Program-made: the position numbers and the translations under genes
Notes under the pieces: model-generated
Told to the model about the DNA's origin: nothing
Database searches by the model: none
The model's input: only the letters and a program-made list of their open reading frames with translations
From: Diplonema japonicum
Taxonomy: Eukaryota > Euglenozoa > Diplonemea > Diplonemida > Diplonemidae
Direction: 5' to 3'
DNA length: 64,000 bases
Assembly: GCA_964019335.1 (NCBI GenBank)
Contig: OZ025675.1
Coordinates: forward strand, 376,501 to 440,500
Shown here: in pieces, positions 1 through 8,496 of the stretch
Layout of the letters: each line of letters starts with the position of its first letter
How positions within the stretch are numbered: position 1 is the first letter of the stretch

Positions 1-1043
1 CGCAGCGTGGTGTGTTGACGCCTGCGTGTCCGACACTGGCGCAGGTGTAGGCGCGGATGATGGGTTCGCCTGCCCGGCTTGTCTGCCCCATATGGCGTTC
101 GGCGGCAATGTGAATACGGCCTTATTACTGTCACTCGCGCCCTTCTTGTTCTTCTTCTTCTTCTGCAGGTCACCCTCCAGCGGCTGGATGGTCCAACGCG
201 TGCCCTGGACATTCAGAACCAGACCTCTCGGTTTCGAGCACGAAGTCACGGCCCAGGATTGTTTTTCGCCAAACCTATGCAGCCTCTTCCTCACCGTGAC
301 CGGCCATCCCGACCGTTTCAAGCAGTCTTCCAGCTCGAGGCCGTTCATCGAAGAGGGCACCCCTTGTACCTCATAGTGCTCGCCGTCGAGCAGTGTCGCT
401 GCTGTCGCTGTCACCTTCAGATCGGCATGTCGGTCTTTGAGCACCCGCCTTGCTGTGTCAAGCTCGGCTTTCGGTACCCTTACCCCGTAGACGACGGACT
501 TGCCCGACTTCTTGAAGGTCAGTCCCCATCCGCACACTTCACGCCTGAACAGCAGTGCCGCTTTCAGTGTCGTGCCCTCCAGCCACAAAACCGGCAGGAG
601 ATCGCGTGCTTCCCACGGTTGGCGCACAAACACGCCGTCCTCGCCACTGCGCATGAGGATCGACTGGACATCGGTCTTCATCACCGTGATTGGGACCTCG
701 AAAACGCCGTCCCGCTTCCTGCCTCTCTTGGTGAGGTACCGCCCTGCTCTCTCTCTCAGCCATGTCAATACTCTCGACCTGGCCTTCTCGGCGTCCAGCG
801 ATGTTTGAGCAACCAGATAGAGTTCCGAGGTGCAGGTCTCCGGCTCCTCCAGCTCCTCCTCTTCCTCCATCTCCTCCTTGTTTGCGTCCGGCATCGCAGG
901 GTGACCATTGCGGGATGTCACCTGCAGGCGTCTGCACGTCTTCCCGCGCCCTTCGTTCGTGCTCAGAAGGACCTCAGCCTCCTCGCCGCAGAAGTAGGGG
1001 AGACGTCCCCACGAAACGACCGTTGCAGCCGGCGCGCCCCTTA
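1..1043 (-). CDS. LINE-like retrotransposon polyprotein, middle part (runs off left edge)
   Basis: This minus-strand frame has no stop from about 1325 down to base 1, so it is longer than the window. It lies one frame off the OTU-domain ORF upstream, which ends at 1041. The translation reads as protein throughout: an acidic run of Glu after an MPDANKEEMEEEE stretch, a basic segment, then a Pro/Ala/Ser-rich part at the edge. I recognise no catalytic domain in it. By analogy with the LINE at 31187-35128, endonuclease and reverse transcriptase would be expected further left, outside the window. The likely break is a -1 shift between about 1270 and 1041, either a mutation or programmed. The long plus-strand ORF at 79-1044 is an antisense shadow of this frame. 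Confidence is good that it is coding and moderate that it belongs to a retroelement. Confidence 0.55.
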
Positions 1044-1790
1044 GCCACTCCGCTGCCAACCGTTCAGAGCCTTGCGGGACAAGGTACACCGCCCGCTCCG
1101 GCTGTGTCTCCGCCCCTTCCCACTCCCGCACGTGCACGGGCCACTCGTCCTCGGCAAGGCATTCCCGTCCTTCGCGCCCTCGCTGCGGATGGGGAGTGGG
1201 ATCCTCACCGGCGGCACATACGCTGTAGTGGTAGGCATCTTCGAGTCCTCCCCTTTCACCGCGCAGACGTAGTGGCCCTCCACATAGCCCAGCCATAGCG
1301 TGGCCGTGTCTGGTACCTCATTCCTACTCCCCGGCTCGAAGCAGCTCAGGGTGAGGACGTCATCCCTTACAGCAAAGACACAGATCCTGCGTCCCATCAC
1401 CACGGACATCGTGCTGACCGTCAGCCTGTCCGCCCACGTTCCCGAAAGAGCTACCAGCCTCTGGTACTCCTTCCACGCCGCAGCCTTCTCCCCTTCCTCC
1501 ACCATCATGAAGGAGGAGTAGTCCTTCCCCGCCAGATGAGAGGCCACCACCTCCCGCAGCGCCCCCGCCTCGTCCCTCGCGCCGTGCACCGCGTACGACA
1601 CCGCTTCGAAGAAGCACTCTCCCTGCCTTCTTCCGGTGTCTATCACCTTCCAACCCTCCAGCCTATTGGCCAGATCCTGCACCGCTTCCCTCGTCTTCGG
1701 CCTGGTGGATTCGCCGGACTTCCCCTTATGAGAGGAAGCCCGCCCAGGAACCGCCGTCGTGGAGGCTCCACCTCGGCCTTGCGGTGGCAT
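1041..1790 (-). CDS. OTU-like cysteine protease domain protein, probable 5' part of a LINE
   Basis: This is a 249-residue ORF. Residues about 45-180 resemble an OTU-family deubiquitinase or cysteine protease fold. The nucleophile motif is GRRQGECFFEAVSYAV with Cys59. The usual Asp of the DGNC motif is replaced, giving QGEC. A TMSVVMGRRICVFAV strand follows, and the catalytic His is in EGHYVCAV (His173, Tyr174). Residues about 218-222 read CTCGSGK, like the first half of a SEC-C zinc motif, but the second Cys/His pair is not canonical. The ORF stops at 1041, and coding continues in the -1 frame to the window edge. OTU domains are known in some non-LTR retrotransposons (recalled for the Dualen/RandI group), which fits the location among LINEs. 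A host OTU gene broken by a frameshift is the alternative. The first Met at 1790 is assumed. Confidence 0.6.
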   Translation of the reverse strand: MPPQGRGGASTTAVPGRASSHKGKSGESTRPKTREAVQDLANRLEGWKVIDTGRRQGECFFEAVSYAVHGARDEAGALREVVASHLAGKDYSSFMMVEEGEKAAAWKEYQRLVALSGTWADRLTVSTMSVVMGRRICVFAVRDDVLTLSCFEPGSRNEVPDTATLWLGYVEGHYVCAVKGEDSKMPTTTAYVPPVRIPLPIRSEGAKDGNALPRTSGPCTCGSGKGRRHSRSGRCTLSRKALNGWQRSG

Positions 1791-2630
1791 TTTTGTCGTC
1801 GTGACTTTTGATTATCCGAACCCAGTGTTCCCTGGTACACATGGTCGGGAAAAAAAAAAAGAAGAAGAAAAAAAAAAAAAAAAAAAAAAGGGAAAAGAAA
1901 AAAAGGAAATCTCAATGCCTCATACAAATTAACCCTTACGCAGCCAACTAAAGAAAAGCTGACGTGTGTGACGAAGGGAAGTGTAATAATAGCTATTTAT
2001 TAAGTGAAAATAAAGAGGTAAAAGGAAATCCCTGATCTGGGACGTCCTGTCTTGTTCTTCTGAAAATAAGATAGCATTATTTCACGCATGGTGGCAGGGG
2101 GTTTAACGAGTAGGGATCCTAGCTCACTCGTCGCTCGTGAACTAATATCCCGTTTACTTCACTCGCTGCGCTCGTGAAGTAAAAAGCTACGAGTTAAACC
2201 TGCCACCACAAGTAAAAGCTCGAGTAAATATTATTACTCATTATTACTGCATATGAGGCTGCAGTTGAGCTATTTAAACCAAATCCCCCCCCCCCCCCCC
2301 CCCGGACTTTTAGAGCCAACAGCGCCACGAAAAGAAGAAGCAAATTTGATGACAAAAAGTGCACCATATATTTTTTCCTCTTCTCCCTCTTTCCCCTCCC
2401 CCTTCCCTTCATATTTTCTTTTTTCTCCTTTTTTTCTTCTAAAAGAAAACACTAAAAAAAACTGAAAAAAGAAAATCCGGAGTTAAAAAAAAAAAAAGAA
2501 AAAAAAACCCCCCCAATCACAACATTAAAAAGACAGGTTAATACAACAAGTGAACAGGGAAGGGGGGGGGAGAGAGTAGAAACCTAGAGTAGTTAATACG
2601 TTTGTTATCCAAAAACAACACTTTTTTTCA
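1791..2630. other. Intergenic spacer with an inverted repeat and homopolymers
   Basis: This stretch holds A-rich tracts (1850-1890, 2480-2500), a C tract near 2286-2303 and the inverted repeat listed separately at 2091-2209. The palindrome AATAGCTATTT lies near 1988. The small ORFs here are encoded by homopolymers and are not supported as genes. Confidence 0.6.
2091..2209. repeat. Inverted-repeat element (hairpin) beside AATAGCTATTT
   Basis: The arms GTGGCAGG...TTTAACGAGTAG (from 2091) and CTACGAGTTAAACCTGCCAC (to 2209) are imperfect inverted repeats. Inside them, 2153-2183 folds as a second hairpin, TTTACTTCACTCG against CTCGTGAAGTAAA. Similar hairpins next to the same AATAGCTATTT motif occur at 16865-16970 and 35515-35574, which suggests a small palindromic element family. 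Confidence 0.5.
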
Positions 2631-4769
2631 TCAACTGCTTGTTGTAAGGGAATCTAAGGCCCGAATCTGCACGCCGTACGCGTTCAGACCCAAGCCTGTA
2701 ACAGCAGCCTCCTCATGAAGCACCAACCGGACCCCATCCATCGAACAGAGAACCTCCGCCACACTACCATACAGGCAAAACACATCATCCTTCACTCCCA
2801 ATGAGCACAACGACCCTGCAACATCAACACACCTACCCAATACGGTTACAAACCTCTGTTTTTTCCCACCGACTGTCCCATGCTTTGCGTCACTGTTGGA
2901 CAGTCCAATTCGTATCTTCACCCTTGACCCGGGACCAGCAACTCTATAAAGAGTGACAACAAAAGAAAGCGAGTTCTCAATGTGTGTGGGGCAGGGACGT
3001 GAGGTGTTCCACCCAACAGCAACCCTGCTTCCCAGAACAGAGAAGAGCACACCATGTGACCTTTCAGCAGACAACATAACCTTCGCGAGAGTGTCATTCA
3101 CTATAAGTGAGCTCTCAGCAGCATCGCATTCATCTGGAAGCCTCATGTCAAGCACACCAACGCTAGCAGAAGACGACGATAGGAACATAAGGTCGGCAGT
3201 TACAGTTAAAGAACCTGACCCGGATCTAGTGCCCGGTTGGATAAGGCGTCGTTCCTCCCTGCTTAGCCGAAGCTGTGATTCGACGTAAGGTGTTCTGCCC
3301 GAGAGGTCGTTGGGAAGTAAGATGAAAGGGCGTAAAGGGTGAGCCACGCCTTTCAGCCTTATCTCCCCCATTGGGATCACGATTGTGTAGTCGTCTGTCG
3401 CATCCTCGAGCTCGTCCATGACCTCCTCGGTGACAGCTACGGCACCACCAACACAGGCGCCTTCCATTCTAGCTGCCTTGTTCACAGTGTTCCCGAAGTA
3501 GTCGTACCTGCCTGTTAAGGTGTTCAGTTGGACATCAACCTCACCGTAGTGGACACCGATTCGCACGCGTAGTCCGCACCAAGGGCCGTCGTAGTTCCAA
3601 GCACAGTGATCGAGGCATAGTAGTTCTCTGGGCCATGTGCCGTTGACGAGTCGTTCTTGAACGGACAGGGCGAAGGCAACGGCGTCGAATGCCGTCTCAA
3701 AGGCCACCATGAACGCATCGCCGATGGTCTTCACCTCGTACCCGTTGTGCTCGGCAAGACACTCCCGCATCACATTGTTGTGAACCTTCAGACCCTCCCT
3801 CATCCCCTCAGGGCATGCCTCCCATGTTGCCGTCGATCCTTGGATGTCGGTGAACACGAGAGCTGCATGGTTAGTATCAAGACCGGGTGCTGCAATATCG
3901 TATCTTGACGAATCACCTGCATGTTGAAGCTCATCGAACACAGCGTCAGGGATGTACGGGCGGTAGACGTGGAGATTTGACAGAATATTGCTGAAGGCGT
4001 TGTGAAGGGGAGGAGGTAGGGGGGAAGTGTCAAGGGCATCACGCGCCCGGGTGAGGTCGAAATGGGAAAGGGTCTCGGCTATGTTCTCAGCAGCCAAAAT
4101 AACATTTTCCATCTTGTCGTGCTCTGCATAAAGACGGCTAGCGAACCCCCGGGTGAAGTAGAAATCAAGCAGAAAGATCGCACACTGCGTCGTGAACACT
4201 ATAAACGTGTTCGCAAAGAAAGGCCTGGGACACGGCAGGGACCCACAGTCTACAGCATCTTTCCTCTCTGCCTGCGAAGGGAGGAAAGAAAAATCATACA
4301 GACCAAGCCGGAAAGAGGATTCAACTGCCAATGTGGCAAACCACAGCACAGTAGAAATGATGATATTTCTCGTCACTCGAGGGAGCAGTTTGCACACGAG
4401 CGCGATATCCAGGAGCACGACCGTCATCGACCACAAATGCTGGTTGAAGATTCCTACTGTTGCGTAATCGCTGAGCATTAAGGTTATCATATTTGCATAG
4501 AGGGTCCCCTCGGCCACGTTATGTCTCATTTTCTTTTCATACAAAAGCTGCCCCACCAGCAGCATGCCGGACAGGAACGTCGGTACCGTGACTATCCGCC
4601 TGATGTCCCGGAAAGTGGTGTTGTTGGTGTATACACTGAACGCCCCGATTATGATGGAAGAACAAGAGGCATAGAACAAAAGCTTCTTGTTAAACAGGTT
4701 CTGAGGAGTGTCGCACCCTTCCCGTAAGATGCTGTTTACAAATGCATGCCACCTGGATATCCAATCCAT
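2631..4769 (-). CDS. Membrane adenylate cyclase, class III, with second degenerate cyclase domain
   Basis: The protein has 712 residues and is predicted to convert ATP to cAMP at a membrane. About six membrane segments lie at residues 31-47, 62-77, 90-107, 113-127, 136-150 and 185-203, followed by a helical linker ending NLHVYRPYIPD (265-275). The catalytic domain (about 300-485) has every key residue: FTDIQGST with Asp308, YEVKTIGD with Lys347 (adenine choice) and Asp351, YDYFG with Asp423, and GNTVNKAAR with Asn430 and Arg434. Lys347 and Asp423 favour adenylate over guanylate cyclase. A second cyclase-like region (about 525-700) has lost these residues. It resembles the single domain of the nine neighbours (VLGSRVAVGWNTSRPC matches their GDHVHASFNAARKC). 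The start at 4769 is chosen because the upstream in-frame part is only poly-Lys from an A-tract. A CAG lies 11 nt before the ATG. It ends in TTSS, unlike the array copies. Confidence 0.85.
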   Translation of the reverse strand: MDWISRWHAFVNSILREGCDTPQNLFNKKLLFYASCSSIIIGAFSVYTNNTTFRDIRRIVTVPTFLSGMLLVGQLLYEKKMRHNVAEGTLYANMITLMLSDYATVGIFNQHLWSMTVVLLDIALVCKLLPRVTRNIIISTVLWFATLAVESSFRLGLYDFSFLPSQAERKDAVDCGSLPCPRPFFANTFIVFTTQCAIFLLDFYFTRGFASRLYAEHDKMENVILAAENIAETLSHFDLTRARDALDTSPLPPPLHNAFSNILSNLHVYRPYIPDAVFDELQHAGDSSRYDIAAPGLDTNHAALVFTDIQGSTATWEACPEGMREGLKVHNNVMRECLAEHNGYEVKTIGDAFMVAFETAFDAVAFALSVQERLVNGTWPRELLCLDHCAWNYDGPWCGLRVRIGVHYGEVDVQLNTLTGRYDYFGNTVNKAARMEGACVGGAVAVTEEVMDELEDATDDYTIVIPMGEIRLKGVAHPLRPFILLPNDLSGRTPYVESQLRLSREERRLIQPGTRSGSGSLTVTADLMFLSSSSASVGVLDMRLPDECDAAESSLIVNDTLAKVMLSAERSHGVLFSVLGSRVAVGWNTSRPCPTHIENSLSFVVTLYRVAGPGSRVKIRIGLSNSDAKHGTVGGKKQRFVTVLGRCVDVAGSLCSLGVKDDVFCLYGSVAEVLCSMDGVRLVLHEEAAVTGLGLNAYGVQIRALDSLTTSS

Positions 4770-4781
4770 TCCGATGCCACT

Positions 4782-4816
<35 letters not shown>

Positions 4817-4889
4817 TTGTTGGTTTTTCAAGAAAAAAAGAAATACGGGAGAAAAAAAAAAGAGGGAGGGAAAGGGGGAACACACACAC

Positions 4890-5036
4890 GCAAATATATG
4901 AAAACTAGTAGCGTTTCCATTATTTAGAGTTTTTTTTTCTCTTTTTTTGCAAGAATGAGTCATTTTGACTTGTCTAAACAAAAAAAAGGGGGGGGAAGAG
5001 TTGGTAAACAACGGCCAGTTCCTCTTTTTCTTTTGG
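4890..5036. other. Spacer with fragment of a dispersed repeat
   Basis: The segment TGACTTGTCTAAACAAA at about 4968 followed by a G-tract recurs at 39598-39620, and in reverse at about 11975-12000. Its identity is unknown. Confidence 0.35.
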
Positions 5037-5357
5037 GAAAAACAAATGCACACGGTAACCAAATAACTTTTTCCCACCGTCGCCTTAAACCTCCAACTTT
5101 TTTTCCACCGTCCACGGTAACCACAACTTTTTTCCCACTTTTTACTGTAACCACCAACAATTTCCCTCATGCAACCACTAACTCTTTTTCCACCGTCCAC
5201 GGTAACCTCCGACATTTTTATGCCTCATTGGGGTTTGGTACGAAATGTAGCGTATAGATGTGGAAAAAAAGTTGTGGGTTACCGTAAACAGTGGTGGAAA
5301 TTCTGCTTACAGACTTGGGTGGAAAAAAGCTAACTGGTTACCGTGTGCGTTGTTTTT
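5037..5357. repeat. Palindromic element with GCACACGGTAACC terminal inverted repeats
   Basis: The left arm reads GCACACGGTAACC followed by AAATAACTTTTTCCC, and the right arm mirrors it as GGTTACCGTGTGCG. Between them, TTTTTCCACCGTCCACGG-type units recur in direct and inverted orientation around 5075-5200. There is no coding capacity. A smaller related piece with TTTTTCCACC and GGTGGAAAA lies at about 42960-43090. It fits a non-autonomous inverted-repeat element. Confidence 0.5.
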
Positions 5358-6235
5358 CTTTTTTTTTTTTTTTTTTTTTGTTTTGATAAATAGAATTGTG
5401 TTGTAAAGAAAGGGGAGTGGGGAGTGGTGGGGAAAAAAAATGATGGCTATTTATTGCATAAAACTACAACAACTTTATCAGAGCCCTTCATGCGTTAGGA
5501 AAACTACTGTTCATCCTGGCCACAGAAAAAAAAGAAAAGGGAGCCAAGATCTGGGAGGGGGGGGGGGGGGGGGGAGCGGCAATTTTAAGTGTATAACATT
5601 TTATCAAAAGCTCCGTAGAACCAGTACACGCGACAAGGTCGGCTGGATGGGACGTTGACTACTTGCCTCGATTTTTTGTGTCAAGTAATGGATGGAATAA
5701 AAAAAAAAAAAAAGAACAATTAACCAAGAAATTACTCTTTTTAGGAAAAAAAGAGGCTTTTCGTCAAAGAAAAGGTCACTTTTATTTTCTTTTTTCTTCC
5801 TTTTCTTTTCCTTGCGATCGCTTTATTTTCTTCGACTCCTTTCGGCATAACTACTACGGGAAAAAACAAAAATGTATCTTTTTTTTTTTTTTTTCCCCTT
5901 TCGGGGGGGGGGGTTCTTCTTTTTTTATTTCTCGCTTTTTTTTAGTAAGGGGAAAAGAGAGAGAGAAATAAAAAAAAGAAAAAAGAAAGAAAGAAAAAAA
6001 AGGTGTGCAAGTTTTAAAAAAGGAGGAATCATTTTTTTAAACCAAAAAATTGCATTAACAAATTCATGGCCAAGGTTATAAAAAAAAAGAAAAAAGAAAA
6101 AAAAAAAGAAGAAAAAGAAGAATTTCGATAAAATTTCAGTGTACATGAGGCATTATCGAGTAGGTGGTGTATCGACTCGTAAAGTCTTGCTGCATTCGTG
6201 CGCTGCTTTTGTGAAGGATTAACTCCCTTGGACTC

Positions 6236-6269
<34 letters not shown>

Positions 6270-6303
6270 AGAGAAAAGAAAAAAAAAAACATTATATATA
6301 TAT
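5358..6303. other. Homopolymer-rich spacer with a LINE 3'-tail trace
   Basis: Apart from A, T and G tracts, the only recognisable piece is TCGATAAAATTTCAGTGT at about 6127-6145. It is nearly identical to the 3' terminus of the LINE at 31137-31160. No gene is supported; the ORFs here translate to poly-Lys or poly-Phe. Confidence 0.45.
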
Positions 6304-6824
6304 GAGTTAAAGGAAGTCTTTGTGAGACGCCCCCTTGTTCTCATGCTCTACCTGCACCTATCCCCCTTCAGCAGCGGTTTCTCCTTCTTCGGTGGTCGTG
6401 CCGGCCTCCTCCCCAGCTTGGCTACTTTTTCCCTTCTTTCCTTTGCCCATTGCTTCCCCAGCTCCTCCAGGTCGTACTTGGTCTTCGTTGATGCAAAGAT
6501 TGCTCTTCTACTCCACCCGATCACCGCCTTCGTCCCTCCGATTGATCGCAGCGTATGTACTCTCTTGCATGGTTCAGCAGGGAAGGCCCTCCTTCCTTTC
6601 ACCTTCTTCTGCAGTCTCCCTAGTTCCCATGTGTTCCACACCTTCTTCATCACCGTGTGCAGTCTCCTGGCCTTCTGTCGCACCTCTGCCAACTCCCCTA
6701 GCTTCCCTCCAAGGGATTTCTGGGTCACGTTTTCGAAATCCAGCGCCGGCTCCACCGTCGACACTGCCGTGCTTCTGTTCCCTCCATACCAGCGCAGCTG
6801 CTTGAGCCATTTCAGCACCAACAT
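6304..6824 (-). mobile_element. LINE (type B) C-terminal fragment with 3' tail
   Basis: The minus-strand ORF 6824-6348 (158 aa) begins LKWLKQLRWYGG and carries VEPALDFENVTQKSL and KGRRAFPAE..RVHTLRSIGG. The same order of motifs is seen at the C-terminus of the reverse-transcriptase ORF at 31187-35128. The stop is followed by a short conserved 3' tail, GAGACGCCCCC when read on the plus strand, and then a (TA)n stretch at 6293-6303. The endonuclease and reverse transcriptase are absent, so this is a 5'-truncated dead copy. A closely related copy lies at 13435-13820. Confidence 0.75.
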
Positions 6825-6875
6825 TTAACATCGAGGTGACACAAGTCAAACGGCGCTCAGTGCGACCACACCAAA
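6825..6875. repeat. Short repeat shared with 20034-20085
   Basis: ACATCGAGGTGACACAA followed by a near-identical CGGCGCTCAG segment occurs here and at 20036-20080. Here it directly abuts the truncated 5' end of the LINE-B fragment, so it may be LINE sequence in another frame or the target. Confidence 0.4.
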
Positions 6876-7093
6876 AAAAAAAGAAAAAAGAAACAGAGAG
6901 GTTTTTTTTTTGGGGGGGGGAATCAATTCACATCGTTCTGAAAAATCAAATGGTTTACAAACCTCTTGTCCCGCAGGAAGACATCGAGGAAGAAAAAAAA
7001 AGGGTGCGGGGTAAGAACGATTTTCTTTTTTTTTTGTTTTGCTTTAGGGGTATTATGGGGGACGAGCACGAAATGGAAAGAGCGAAGTGACAG

Positions 7094-7152
<59 letters not shown>

Positions 7153-7960
7153 AAAAAAGGTGATAAGAGAGGTATCTTTGGTGAACAATCTCACTTACAT
7201 AGCAATAATATATGAGTTAAAGGAAGGAAGTCTTTGTGAGACGCCACCTTTTCAAAAATAAATAAAATGGGGGGGTAGGGGTGACCTTCCCAGTATCGAC
7301 TACAGGCGTGCAGCTAAAGGCAAACTTAGGTGCAAGGGTCACCTGAAGGATGAGGGAGGACTTCGCCAATGCCCTTTTTTCACGGGGTTTTAACTGGTTG
7401 TAGGATGGGGGAAAGCGCCACACGACATAGAAAGCCAGATAGCCCACCGTGCTCATGGATTTGCTTGAATGCAGCCAAAAACACAAGGCACGACTTTGGT
7501 GGTGAGAAGGTGCTTCTGACAGAGGCCAAGTTTTCGCGACGAATTCAAAAGAAAATAAACTTTTAGAAAAGAAAAGAAAAAAAAAGAGGGAAAAAAAAAT
7601 CTTTTTTTTTTCCTTTGAGGTTAACCATCGAATCTAGGGAATAATAAATAGAACTTCACTCTTTTTTTTTTTTTTTTTTTTTTCTCCGGGTCCACATTTT
7701 TTTTCTTCTTTTTTCCCTTCTTTTTCTTTTCGCCAGTTCTGCGTGGTCATTTGTTGTCTCGTGGCAAAACCTTTTTTCATTCTTTTTTTTCTTCTTCTTT
7801 TTTTTTCCTGTTTTTTTGTTGTTTCCTCTTAAAAGGCAGAGCGATACTGCGGCCTTTACAAAAATGACACTCCCAAGGCGACTGTAACATTGTATTGAAA
7901 AAGTAACTGTTCTTTCTAGTTTTTTAAAACAAGAAGATATAAAAAAAAAATATATATATG
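6876..7960. other. Spacer with long A-tracts and one LINE-B tail
   Basis: A-tracts of tens of bases lie at 7094-7160. A LINE-B tail copy (GAGTTAAAGGAAGGAAGTC then GTGAGACGCCACC) lies at 7212-7248. The stretch 7260-7540 is less simple in composition but shows no recognisable domain on either strand. Confidence 0.4.
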
Positions 7961-8329
7961 GTCACCTCTCCGCTATTTGTCACAAAGTACTGCCCGCAAA
8001 TTTCATATTTCTTTAAGTGTAAAAATCAAAAGCCGTGCCTGGATTTGCTCCAGAAGTGGAATAAAATTTTGAATAAGAAAATCATGGCTAGGTGCATTTT
8101 TTTTACTTTCTTTAAACCCAGCGAAAATTAAGCAGGATTTACACTACTTTTCCCTTTAATTCCATGTCAAAGTTGTGCAAACTGTGTTCATACGCCACGA
8201 GAACCGGTACCTTGTTATCCAGCTTCCCTCAGGCTGTGCAGTCGAAGCTGTTGGGGTCACACAGAAAATTTAAAAAAGCGTTTTTTCGCATTTTTCGAAA
8301 AAAGCATTGACAAATAGCGGAGAGGTGAC
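7961..8329. mobile_element. Non-autonomous MITE with perfect 22-bp terminal inverted repeats, TA target
   Basis: The left end GTCACCTCTCCGCTATTTGT (7961) and the right end ACAAATAGCGGAGAGGTGAC (8329) are exact inverted complements over 22 bases. Both sides are flanked by TA-rich sequence (ATATAT), consistent with a TA target duplication as made by Tc1/mariner-type transposases. The 369-bp interior has no credible ORF. Only this full copy is seen; CTATTTGTCA pieces at about 13853 and 17250 could be relics. Confidence 0.7.
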
Positions 8330-8496
8330 ATATATAAAAAAAAAAAAAAGGTGCCTCGTTGTCTCTACGACTCTGGCCGTGTTCCTGCCACCCGTCACCA
8401 GTTTGCAACCATATTGGGGTGCAGCCGTGTTGCGTCTTCTTGCCTGCTCGCTCAGCCAGCAGATTGACTTTTATTCCTAAAAACCCCATTTTGGGT

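Noticed and set aside
79-1044. Long plus-strand ORF (321 codons)
   Set aside because: The minus strand is open over the same bases with a much more protein-like composition; the plus frame is its shadow and continues no known family.
4770-4889. N-terminal extension of the active cyclase to 4889
   Set aside because: The added residues are poly-Lys encoded by an A-tract, followed by tract-derived Phe/Ser; array copies start at the position matching 4769.
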